Below are positions 1-7,801 of a DNA stretch of 7,882 nt, in pieces. The stretch is from assembly GCA_003219395.1 (NCBI GenBank), contig QHOR01000110.1, forward strand, positions 1 to 7,882, read 5' to 3'. Within the stretch, counting starts at the first letter, position 1, and every line of letters begins with the position of its first letter. Source of the stretch: Verrucomicrobiota bacterium. GTDB taxonomy: Bacteria > Verrucomicrobiota > Verrucomicrobiia > Chthoniobacterales > UBA10450. The notes under the pieces are model-generated. The model saw only the letters and a list, made by a program, of their open reading frames with translations, had not been told where the DNA came from and ran no database searches. Made by a program: the position numbers and the translations under genes.

Positions 1-1
1 T

Positions 2-235
2 CGGGAAATGGTTGCGGCAAATGCGCAGCTTGCTGCGAAGCTCCAGGAACTCGAGCGGCGCCTCGATTCTCATGACGAAGGAATTGCCAATCTTTTCGCG
101 ACATTAAAACAACTAGTTGAACCCGCCGAGTCGGCGAAAAGACGAGAAATCGGTTTTCATGTCCGAGAAAACGCTGCTCGCTATCGCGTACGACAAAGAT
201 CGAAAGTCGAAAATCGAAAATCGAAAATTTCCTAA
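2..235 (+). CDS. C-terminal part of an ORF6N-domain-like protein (5' end outside window)
   Basis: The frame is open from the left edge and ends in TAA at 233-235, so the gene is cut off on its 5' side; the Met codon at 8 is probably internal. The visible 77 residues begin with a charged, coiled-coil-like helix (AAKLQELERRLDSHDEGIAN), followed by LFATLKQLVEP and a basic IGFHV segment. This order (helix, 'HDE', 'LxQLxEP', 'R-x-IGFHV') is what I recall for the C-terminal tail of ORF6N-domain proteins. The ORF6N domain itself, a small putative DNA-binding domain of phage and mobile-element proteins, would lie outside the window. The last dozen residues (RSKVENRKSKIS) are encoded by a short tandem repeat and are probably not conserved. 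The stop codon abuts the atpG ATG. The position is odd, because atpA is expected here. Family assignment is by pattern only; DNA binding is inferred from the family. Confidence 0.6.
   Translation, partial: REMVAANAQLAAKLQELERRLDSHDEGIANLFATLKQLVEPAESAKRREIGFHVRENAARYRVRQRSKVENRKSKIS
200..227 (+). repeat. Four tandem copies of the heptamer TCGAAA(A/G)
   Basis: Four consecutive 7-base units are read directly: TCGAAAG, then TCGAAAA three times. They lie inside the 3' end of the ORF6N-like gene and occupy the place where a Shine-Dalgarno site for atpG (ATG at 236) would be expected. The role is unknown; it could be a replication-slippage product or part of a dispersed low-complexity repeat. Confidence 0.85.
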
Positions 236-2531
<2,296 letters not shown>

Positions 2532-2532
2532 G

Positions 2533-2607
2533 CGATGAAGCGATTAAGCGATAAAGCGGTCAGGAGTCAGTCCGATGGCCCCGCTTCAACTCTTCAACGC
2601 TTTAACG
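2533..2607. repeat. Facing arms of 8-base repeats in the atpD-atpC gap (possible RNA hairpin)
   Basis: The left arm (2533-2559) reads CGATGAAG, CGATTAAG, CGATAAAG, CGG. The right arm (2581-2607) reads CCG, CTTCAACT, CTTCAACG, CTTTAACG, which on the other strand is CGTTAAAG, CGTTGAAG, AGTTGAAG, CGG. The arms match at 20 of 27 positions as an inverted repeat (one further G-U pair possible in RNA), around a 21-base spacer. The structure fills nearly all of the 83 bases between the two genes. No T-run follows, so it is not a standard intrinsic terminator. It could affect mRNA stability or the relative expression of beta and epsilon, or be a mobile or expanding repeat. Confidence 0.75.
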
Positions 2608-2614
2608 ACGAATC

Positions 2615-3025
2615 ATGGCCACGCTGAAGCTCGAAATCGTAACGCCTGAGGAAAAAATTTACTCCGAAGACGTGGAGATGGTCACGTTGCCGGGTTCGGA
2701 GGGTGAGCTCGGAGTTTATCCTAAACACGTCCCGCTGCTAACCACTGTGGTGCCGGGTGAGCTGCGTGTCCTTAAGGACGGTCGCGAAAGATCAATGGCG
2801 ATAGGCGAAGGTTTTGTCGAAATTAAGGCCGACGCCGTGTCGGTTTTAACTGACATGGCCTTGGAATCGGAAAAGATCGACATTGCTGCGGCCGAGGCCG
2901 CAGTCGAGCGCGCCAAGGCGGCAATGAAGGAAGACCATACCTCTGAGGAAGTGGCCGCCATTCAAGCGTCCCTGCAAAAAGCGCTTGCTCAGTTGCACGT
3001 CAAACGCCGCCGCCATCACGGCTGA
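2615..3025 (+). CDS. atpC: F1Fo ATP synthase subunit epsilon
   Basis: This is the small rotor-stalk subunit of F1 that binds gamma and the c-ring and can inhibit ATP hydrolysis through its C-terminal helices. At 136 residues it has the normal length. The N-terminal beta-sandwich (about 1-84) carries LEIVTPEEKIYSEDVEMV, the signature GSEGELGVYPKHVPLLT (28-43), PGELRV and GEGFVEI. The C-terminal helical hairpin (about 88-130) is Ala-rich and charged (AAAEAAVERAKAAM, AAIQASLQKALAQL), so the full inhibitory-type domain is present. The protein ends in a basic RRRHHG tail. It is the last gene of the ATP synthase cluster, separated from atpD by the facing repeat arms. No clear Shine-Dalgarno site precedes the ATG (upstream ACGACGAATC). 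Confidence 0.95.
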   Translation: MATLKLEIVTPEEKIYSEDVEMVTLPGSEGELGVYPKHVPLLTTVVPGELRVLKDGRERSMAIGEGFVEIKADAVSVLTDMALESEKIDIAAAEAAVERAKAAMKEDHTSEEVAAIQASLQKALAQLHVKRRRHHG

Positions 3026-3145
3026 TAATTGTGGCGGTGCTTGCCGCGACGAGCGCTAGTTTATTTTCAAAGTCGGTTCTTGGCACAAGCACAGCCAACC
3101 ACCAATGGTCTTTCTCTACTAACGGCGTGCTGTTAATTTCGTGTC

Positions 3146-3955
3146 GTGGCTACGCTGAAAATCTTCGGAATCATCGCCGGAAACGGTGTGTATCCTCGGC
3201 TGCTTGCTGAGGCGGCGCGAAACGCTGGTGTAAAAAAAATCGTAGCGGCTGCATTTAGTGGGGAGACGGATCCCGTTCTCGCGGAGCGTGTCGATTTGAT
3301 CGAATGGATGCGCGTCGGACAACTCAATCGACTCTTAAAGTTTTTTAATCAAAACAAAGTCCATCACGCGATCATGGCAGGACAGATTGCGCCGAAAAAC
3401 CTGTTCGATCTGCGTCCAGATTTGAAAGCACTGATGCTGCTGAGCAAACTGAAACAGCGCAATGCGGAATCTATCTTTGGGGCGATCGCAAATGAACTGG
3501 CCAAAGTAGATGTCGATCTATTGCCAGCCACAACTTTTCTGGAGGATTCTGTTCCAATCGCTGGATTGATTGCGGGAGCGAAGCTCAGACGGCAGGAGGA
3601 GGAAGATGTCGATTTAGGGTACAAAATCGCCAAAGAAATCGCGTGTCTCGACATCGGGCAGACTGTTATCGTGAAAAATGGAACTGTTGTTGCGGTGGAA
3701 GCGCTTGAAGGAACAAACGAAGCAATCAGGCGTGGCGGGGCGCTCGCGCGCGAAGGCGCCGTGATGGTCAAAGTCGCTAAGGCAAATCAAGACATGCGTT
3801 TTGATGTGCCAGTAATCGGTGTCGAAACAATTCGCGTCGCTGCTGAGGCAAAACTGCGCGTCATTGTCATTGAAGCTGAAAAGAGTTTGCTTCTCGAACG
3901 CAAAGCAATCGCGGATCTGGCAGCTCAGGCGAAGCTATCGATCATCGCTCGTTAG
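3146..3955 (+). CDS. lpxI: UDP-2,3-diacylglucosamine pyrophosphatase LpxI
   Basis: LpxI (formerly DUF1009) hydrolyses UDP-2,3-diacylglucosamine to lipid X and UMP in lipid A synthesis, replacing LpxH in many bacteria. The 269 residues match the family's usual size. An N-terminal IFGIIAGNGVYP (6-17) is the typical Gly-rich opening. IMAGQIAPKNLF (76-87), a FLEDSVPIAG segment (131-140), LDIGQTVIVKNGTVVAVEA (168-186) with EGTNEAIRRGG, and QDMRFDVPVIGVETI (215-229) are the conserved C-domain blocks; the acidic residues in the last block are in the region of the family's catalytic Asp. The start is GTG: an in-frame TAA at 3134-3136 leaves no earlier candidate and the next Met is residue 55. No Shine-Dalgarno site is evident. 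It lies 120 bases after atpC, apart from any other lpx gene visible here. Confidence 0.93.
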   Translation: MATLKIFGIIAGNGVYPRLLAEAARNAGVKKIVAAAFSGETDPVLAERVDLIEWMRVGQLNRLLKFFNQNKVHHAIMAGQIAPKNLFDLRPDLKALMLLSKLKQRNAESIFGAIANELAKVDVDLLPATTFLEDSVPIAGLIAGAKLRRQEEEDVDLGYKIAKEIACLDIGQTVIVKNGTVVAVEALEGTNEAIRRGGALAREGAVMVKVAKANQDMRFDVPVIGVETIRVAAEAKLRVIVIEAEKSLLLERKAIADLAAQAKLSIIAR

Positions 3956-4104
3956 CCATTTCCCGTCGCGAAGAGAACTGTTGCCAATCGATATCCGACT
4001 GGTCAAAATCGCGACGGACGCTGCGAACAAATCCGGTGCGATTAATGGAAGACCAAAGGATAGCCGCTTAAAGCCAACTCCACGCGTTGTCCTATGAGCT
4101 CGCA

Positions 4105-4112
4105 GGGGAAGG
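4105..4112 (+). promoter_or_regulatory. Ribosome binding site deciding the start of the first paralog
   Basis: GGGGAAGG lies 8 bases upstream of the ATG at 4121. It is inside the frame if translation began at the earlier ATG (4094), which has no such site. It therefore favours 4121 as the true start. Confidence 0.6.
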
Positions 4113-4120
4113 TGATCTCG

Positions 4121-4549
4121 ATGCCGAAACTGCCACCGGAATTCATTCGCAAGGGTTTCCCCCGGACTTGGTATCATCCAAGATGGCGCCTTCTTGCCTG
4201 GTACCCTCGCGGTGTGCTTAACGAGGCATTCGCAGATCAGGTGATCGAATTTATCGAAATGGAGGAGCGCATTCAGGAAGCGCCTTTTGATCGTTATGCC
4301 GACTTGTCTGGCCTGACTCACATCCGGATAGGAATCAATCATATCATCCGTACCGCGCGTCGGCGCCGCAAAGTGAAACAACCGGCCAAGTCGGCATTGT
4401 TCTCGGACAACCCCATGACCTTTGGCGTTGCGCACTCGTACGAGTTGCTTATGTCCGACGCAATGATTGAGGTCCGCGCTTTCAAAGAACGCACGGCAGC
4501 AGCGCAATGGCTCGAGGTGCCTCTTAAGACGCTTGACTGCCCGTCGTAA
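4121..4549 (+). CDS. SpoIIAA/STAS-like hypothetical protein, first and most diverged of three paralogs
   Basis: Function unknown. The 142-residue product starts MPKLPPEFIRKGFPRTWYHP and is soluble, with no signal peptide or membrane segment. It shares with the next two genes a PRGVLN motif followed by a helix, FDRYADL (against FNRFxDT), KSALF (against K-S/T-AIL) and a C-terminal VRAFKERTAAAQWLEVP (against VRVFQDRKEAAQWLGVP). This alternation of strands and helices, ending in '(V)RxF...EAxxWL', resembles the SpoIIAA-like/STAS-SEC14 group (Pfam SpoIIAA-like), whose members are small regulatory or lipid-binding-fold proteins. No catalytic site is apparent. It carries an Arg-rich stretch, RTARRRRKVK, where the others have SLYRRxxY. 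The ATG at 4094 would add nine residues; 4121 has the better ribosome site and aligns with the paralogs. Fold assignment is by eye. Confidence 0.75.
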   Translation: MPKLPPEFIRKGFPRTWYHPRWRLLAWYPRGVLNEAFADQVIEFIEMEERIQEAPFDRYADLSGLTHIRIGINHIIRTARRRRKVKQPAKSALFSDNPMTFGVAHSYELLMSDAMIEVRAFKERTAAAQWLEVPLKTLDCPS

Positions 4550-4747
4550 ATGGACGGAAGATTGCGGCCGAAATCCAAACGCCGGTACTGTGCCCGTGGG
4601 ACCAAAGTCTCATTGTGCTCTTGTTCGTTTTTTCGGATCATCAAGGTACGACGTTCGACAAGAAATTCTCGATGAAAAGAGATCCCCTCGGCACAGCCGC
4701 AATGAAACATTTCCAAAGAAAGCTGGCTGAAGAAGAGAGTTACAGCA

Positions 4748-5170
4748 ATGAAGCTTCCTCCTGATGTTGAGTTTTGCGAAGACATTCACCTGATCGTGTG
4801 GAGGCCGCGCGGCCTTGTGGATAAAGCAGCTGTTAACAAAATTATAACTGCTCTGGGAGAGCTCGAGACCGCGTTGAAGGAGCCTTTCAATCGATTTTCC
4901 GACACAGTCGCGGCGGACGCGGTTGATCTGAACTTTGAATACATCATTCACGTTTCTCTTTATCGGCGCTCGTTCTACGACAAACGCCCGCCGATCAAAT
5001 CGGCGATTCTCGCCACCGATGCTACCCTTATTCATTACGCCAAGGTGCATGCTTTACTGACTCAAGGTTCGCCAATCAACGTGCGCGTGTTCCAGGATCG
5101 CAAAGAGGTCGCGCAATGGCTGGGCGTACCAATCGTAAGACTAATGGCGGACACGGACCAGCGTGAGTGA
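4748..5170 (+). CDS. SpoIIAA/STAS-like hypothetical protein, second paralog
   Basis: Function unknown. 140 residues, cytosolic by appearance. It begins MKLPPDVEFCEDIHLIVWRP; then come RPRGLVDKAAVNK (helix), LGELETALKEPFNRFSDTV, DAVDLNFEYI, VSLYRRSFY, PPIKSAILATDAT and SPINVRVFQDRKEVAQWLGVP. Hand alignment with the third paralog over about 129 residues gives roughly 86 identities (two thirds) without gaps, so these two arose by duplication. The SpoIIAA-like/STAS-SEC14 fold is suggested by the strand-helix pattern and the terminal VFxDRKExxxWL. A purine-rich AAGAGAG lies 8 bases before the ATG. It sits 198 bases after the first paralog, a gap with no gene I can support. Confidence 0.8.
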   Translation: MKLPPDVEFCEDIHLIVWRPRGLVDKAAVNKIITALGELETALKEPFNRFSDTVAADAVDLNFEYIIHVSLYRRSFYDKRPPIKSAILATDATLIHYAKVHALLTQGSPINVRVFQDRKEVAQWLGVPIVRLMADTDQRE

Positions 5171-5228
5171 CTCAATGACCAATGAAGTAACGACGTAAAA
5201 GTAGAGTTGATCAACTACCACGCACAAG

Positions 5229-5233
5229 AAGGA
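5229..5233 (+). promoter_or_regulatory. Ribosome binding site of the third paralog
   Basis: AAGGA with a 7-base spacer to the ATG at 5241. The gene has three closely spaced in-frame ATGs (5241, 5250/5253, 5262). This site supports the first, although the third aligns best with the start of the second paralog. Confidence 0.55.
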
Positions 5234-5240
5234 TTAGTTT

Positions 5241-5681
5241 ATGAAGAGAATGATGACAATGAAGCTGCCTCTGCCGCCTGATGTCGAGTTTCGCGAAGAC
5301 TTTTCTCTGCTGATCCATAGACCGCGCGGTGTGCTAAACAAGGCGGCTATCAACAAGATGATAAGTGTAATAGGAGAACTAGAGTTCACGTTGAAGAAGC
5401 CTTTCAATCGCTTCCTGGACACGGTTACAACCGATGCAGTGGACCTCAATTTGGAATATGTCCGGCGCGTCTCTCTTTATCGCCGGCGCGTCTACGGCAA
5501 TCGCCCGGCCGTAAAGACGGCCATCCTCGCCACCGATTCCACCATGGCTAACTATGGCCGTTTGCATGCCTCACTAACTGAAGGTTCTCCCATCAATGTT
5601 CGGGTATTCCAGGATCGGAAAGAAGCCGCACAATGGCTCGGTGTCCCAGTCGAACTGCTAGAGGAGAAAGACCATTCGTGA
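5241..5681 (+). CDS. SpoIIAA/STAS-like hypothetical protein, third paralog
   Basis: Function unknown. 146 residues; the N-terminus MKRMMTMKLPLPPDVEF carries a few extra residues compared with the second paralog. Conserved blocks in order are HRPRGVLNKAAINKM, GELEFTLKKPFNRFLDTV, TDAVDLNLEYV, RVSLYRRRVY, RPAVKTAILATDST and SPINVRVFQDRKEAAQWLGVP. The runs shared exactly with the second paralog (DAVDLN, VSLYRR, AILATD, GSPINVRVFQDRKE, AQWLGVP) mark likely structural or binding surfaces. Substitutions elsewhere are largely conservative (I/V, K/R, S/T), which suggests purifying selection rather than decay. It lies 70 bases after the second paralog and 36 bases before the aquaporin gene, so the last two paralogs and the channel may be co-transcribed. 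The SpoIIAA-like/STAS-SEC14 assignment is by pattern. Confidence 0.8.
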   Translation: MKRMMTMKLPLPPDVEFREDFSLLIHRPRGVLNKAAINKMISVIGELEFTLKKPFNRFLDTVTTDAVDLNLEYVRRVSLYRRRVYGNRPAVKTAILATDSTMANYGRLHASLTEGSPINVRVFQDRKEAAQWLGVPVELLEEKDHS

Positions 5682-5717
5682 TAGTCAACTCACAAGTTAC
5701 CTGATAAACCTGGCGAC

Positions 5718-6350
5718 ATGAACAAATACATCGTGGAATTTATCGGAACCTTTTTCCTTGTTCTTACCGTCGGATGCACCGGCATAGGTGCCGGAGCAGG
5801 GGTGATTGCGCCGCTCGCCATCGGCGCGGCTCTGATGGTAATGGTGTTCGCCGGAGGCCATATCTCGGGCGGCCATTACAATCCAGCTGTGACACTTGGC
5901 GTTTTAATTCGCGGTAAAGTAAAACCTACCGATGTTGTACCTTATTGGATCGCGCAATTTGTTGCGGCCGCGGTTGCAGCGTTTTTCGTGATCAAGGTCC
6001 TTCGTTTGGGAGCACCTGTGACTGCAATTGCACCCAAAATGGGTCCAGCCTTGCTCGCTGAGTTCTTGTTCACGTTTGCACTTGTGTACGTCGTGTTGAA
6101 TACGGCGACGGCGGAGGGCACTTCAGGAAATTCGTTTTACGGACTCGCCATTGGTATGACAGTGTTTAATCCAGCAGTTGCACTCGGAATAACTGTAATG
6201 GGCATCTCGAGCTGGAATAACATTTGGATGTACCTGGTTGCGGATCTAGTCGGTGGCGCGGTGGCCGCTGTAATTTTCCAGCTGGTTAACCCCCCCATGC
6301 AAACCACCCCGATTGCAACGGACGAGCCGCCCTATGAAACGCCCCGATAG
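5718..6350 (+). CDS. Aquaporin/MIP-family channel with a shortened second half
   Basis: An inner-membrane channel of the major intrinsic protein family, expected to pass water or small neutral solutes. The 210-residue protein starts MNKYIVEFIGTFFLVLTVGC (TM1), then a hydrophobic TM2 (31-47), GGHISGGHYNPAVTLG with the first NPA at 55-57, TM3 (about 76-95), TM4 (LLAEFLFTFALVYVVLN, 112-128), GLAIGMTVFNPAVALG with the second NPA at 151-153, and TM6 (about 169-190). The usual sequence between TM5 and the second NPA (a run like 'GxxxGGxISGGA') is absent: TM5 stops after AIGMTV and goes straight to FNPAV, roughly 13-15 residues short. The frame is intact. The Arg that normally follows the second NPA is Val. 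Whether the channel can still fold is uncertain. No clear Shine-Dalgarno site precedes the ATG. Confidence 0.88.
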   Translation: MNKYIVEFIGTFFLVLTVGCTGIGAGAGVIAPLAIGAALMVMVFAGGHISGGHYNPAVTLGVLIRGKVKPTDVVPYWIAQFVAAAVAAFFVIKVLRLGAPVTAIAPKMGPALLAEFLFTFALVYVVLNTATAEGTSGNSFYGLAIGMTVFNPAVALGITVMGISSWNNIWMYLVADLVGGAVAAVIFQLVNPPMQTTPIATDEPPYETPR

Positions 6351-6419
6351 CGTTCATACGGCAACTTTGAACGACGTTTTCTCCTGCACAGTTCACAAAC
6401 CAACCTCTCAAACCAAAAC

Positions 6420-6872
6420 ATGATACAAAACAAATTTATTCTACTCATCGTCACCTGGTGCGCGTGCGTTTCAGCGGCATCTTTAAATGCGGCTACGATT
6501 CCCGCCGGAACCACGTTAACAGTAAGCACAGTTAGTCTCATTAGCTCGCAAACCGCCCCGGGGAGAAGCTTCGAAGCAAAGATCGCCAAGGACGTTTCGG
6601 TCAAGGGAAACGTTGTATTGAAAGCGGGAACCAAAGCGTTTGGAAAGGTCACGGCCTCTCGGGCTAATCCTCGCAAATCGGGGCCACTCACCGTGGAGCT
6701 GGACTCGGTTGATCTCAATGGACGCAGGATCCCGGTAAAGACGAACAGCATTCAACCGGGAGGCCCTCCGCAGACAGCACGACAGGCGCAATACGGACAC
6801 ACCGCTGGCACAACCGTCGTTAACCCGCAAACCACGCTACAGTTCCAGCTGGCGGCAGCGCTCAATCTGTAA
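6420..6872 (+). CDS. Secreted beta-rich hypothetical protein
   Basis: Function unknown. The 150-residue product has an N-terminal signal peptide: Lys at 5, a hydrophobic core FILLIVTW (6-13), and small residues near 19-25 as a possible cleavage region. The mature part opens with IPAGTTLTVSTVSLISSQTA, then PGRSFEAKIAKDV, VVLKAGTKAFGKV and GPLTVELDSVDLNGRRIPV. This strand-rich pattern with two 'xAGTxx' turns resembles small periplasmic or surface proteins common in Acidobacteria and Verrucomicrobia, which I cannot name. The end, TTLQFQLAAALNL, echoes the beginning of the mature protein and may complete a beta barrel or sandwich. There is no lipobox, although Cys 14 and 16 lie in the signal. The leader before the ATG is A/C-rich without a ribosome site. 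It stands 69 bases after the aquaporin gene. Confidence 0.75.
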   Translation: MIQNKFILLIVTWCACVSAASLNAATIPAGTTLTVSTVSLISSQTAPGRSFEAKIAKDVSVKGNVVLKAGTKAFGKVTASRANPRKSGPLTVELDSVDLNGRRIPVKTNSIQPGGPPQTARQAQYGHTAGTTVVNPQTTLQFQLAAALNL

Positions 6873-6952
6873 CCGGGCCGAACCACGGAATTCCAAACAA
6901 ATCCTCCTTGGAACTTCTCCGGTCTAAGTGCTTCGCTTCATAAGGCGATCGT

Positions 6953-7789
6953 ATGAAGCTCAAGTTTTATGGTACGCGGGGATCTATCCCCGTCTGTGAT
7001 GCCGGCTTTCAACAATTCGGCGGCAATACGACTTGCCTGCAAATCACATTCACCGACACGAACCGCATCGCCATCATTGACGCGGGCACAGGACTCCGAA
7101 ATCTGGGAAGGGATTTGCGAGCTATCGGCCACGAACAGGAACAAATAGCAATTGCGTTCACGCATTTTCACTGGGGCCACATCCAGGGCTTTCCGTTCTT
7201 TGCCCCCGCTTACGATTCCAGGCAGAAAATAATTCTTTTAGCAATTGGCAGGAACCAGACGGTTAGCAATTTGCGTGAAATTTTCGAAGTCCAGATGCAG
7301 GCCGAATATTTCCCGGTCCAATTGGCCCACATGGGCGCCGATTTCGAGTTCCTGCAAATCGCTGATGCCAGCAAACACTTCACCGGCATTAACAATGTCG
7401 AAACGGTGGTCACCGCGCAAAGACACAACCATCCCGGCGGGGCGTATAGTTTCCGGATCGAGCGAAATGGAAAAGCGCTCGTCGTTTGCACGGATGTCGA
7501 GCATGGCGAGCAGATCGATCCGCGATTGGTGGAATTAGCGCGCGGGGCGGACTTGTTAGTCCACGATGCGCAATACACGGCTGAGGAATTGCAGAAACGC
7601 CGGGGATGGGGGCACAGCAGTTTCGATCAAGCCATGCAAGTAGCGGAAATGGCTGGCGTGAAAGGCCTGGCGCTCACGCATCACGACCCCGAGCACGACG
7701 ACGATTTTCTCGAGCGCATCGAAAAATTGTGTCAAGAGCGGTTCGCCAATTCGGTGCTTGCCCGCGAAGGAATGGAAATCCCGGTTTAG
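6953..7789 (+). CDS. Metallo-beta-lactamase-fold hydrolase with altered metal motif
   Basis: A 278-residue soluble protein of the metallo-beta-lactamase superfamily, in the branch that begins MKLKFYGTRGSIPV and has GGNTTCLQI. It shows IIDAGTGLRNLG (41-52), FTHFHWGHIQGFPFF (69-83), NHPGGAYSFRIE (159-170), VCTDVEH (178-184), LLVHDAQY (201-208), GWGHSSFDQA (218-227) and LTHHDPEH (241-248). Probable metal ligands are His 71, 73, 76 and 160, Asp 181 and one His of 243/244. The canonical motif is HxHxDH; here the Asp before His 76 is Gly 75 (codon GGC at 7175-7177). Substrate unknown; relatives are phosphodiesterase-like or uncharacterised. The start ATG has AAGG about 8 bases upstream. It lies 80 bases after the secreted protein gene, with no functional link evident. 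Superfamily membership is secure; activity is not. Confidence 0.9.
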   Translation: MKLKFYGTRGSIPVCDAGFQQFGGNTTCLQITFTDTNRIAIIDAGTGLRNLGRDLRAIGHEQEQIAIAFTHFHWGHIQGFPFFAPAYDSRQKIILLAIGRNQTVSNLREIFEVQMQAEYFPVQLAHMGADFEFLQIADASKHFTGINNVETVVTAQRHNHPGGAYSFRIERNGKALVVCTDVEHGEQIDPRLVELARGADLLVHDAQYTAEELQKRRGWGHSSFDQAMQVAEMAGVKGLALTHHDPEHDDDFLERIEKLCQERFANSVLAREGMEIPV

Positions 7790-7801
7790 AGGCGGCGAAT
7801 A

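Noticed and set aside
3010..3037. CCGCCA...TGGCGG inverted repeat spanning the atpC stop, as an intrinsic terminator
   Set aside because: The stem is only 6 bp with a 16-base loop, and no T-run follows, so termination of the atp operon here is not supported.
3956..4093. Possible gene remnant between lpxI and the first paralog
   Set aside because: A + strand frame stays open across it from inside lpxI, but it has no start or ribosome site of its own and no family resemblance.
3935..4507. 190-codon open frame on the - strand opposite the first paralog
   Set aside because: It is antisense to a gene with clear paralogs, and its composition looks like the shadow of that gene (many His, Arg and Cys, no motif).
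4537..4764. Open frame between the first and second paralogs (possible small protein from GTG 4615 or ATG 4672/4702, ending inside the second paralog)
   Set aside because: There is no ribosome site at any candidate start, the frame overlaps the next gene's start, and the peptide has no recognisable pattern. An open frame of this length is expected by chance. I treat 4550-4747 as non-coding.
6891..6913. TTCCAA...TTGGAA inverted repeat between the secreted protein and the hydrolase genes
   Set aside because: The stem is 6 bp with an 11-base loop and no T-run; too weak to call a terminator or operator.
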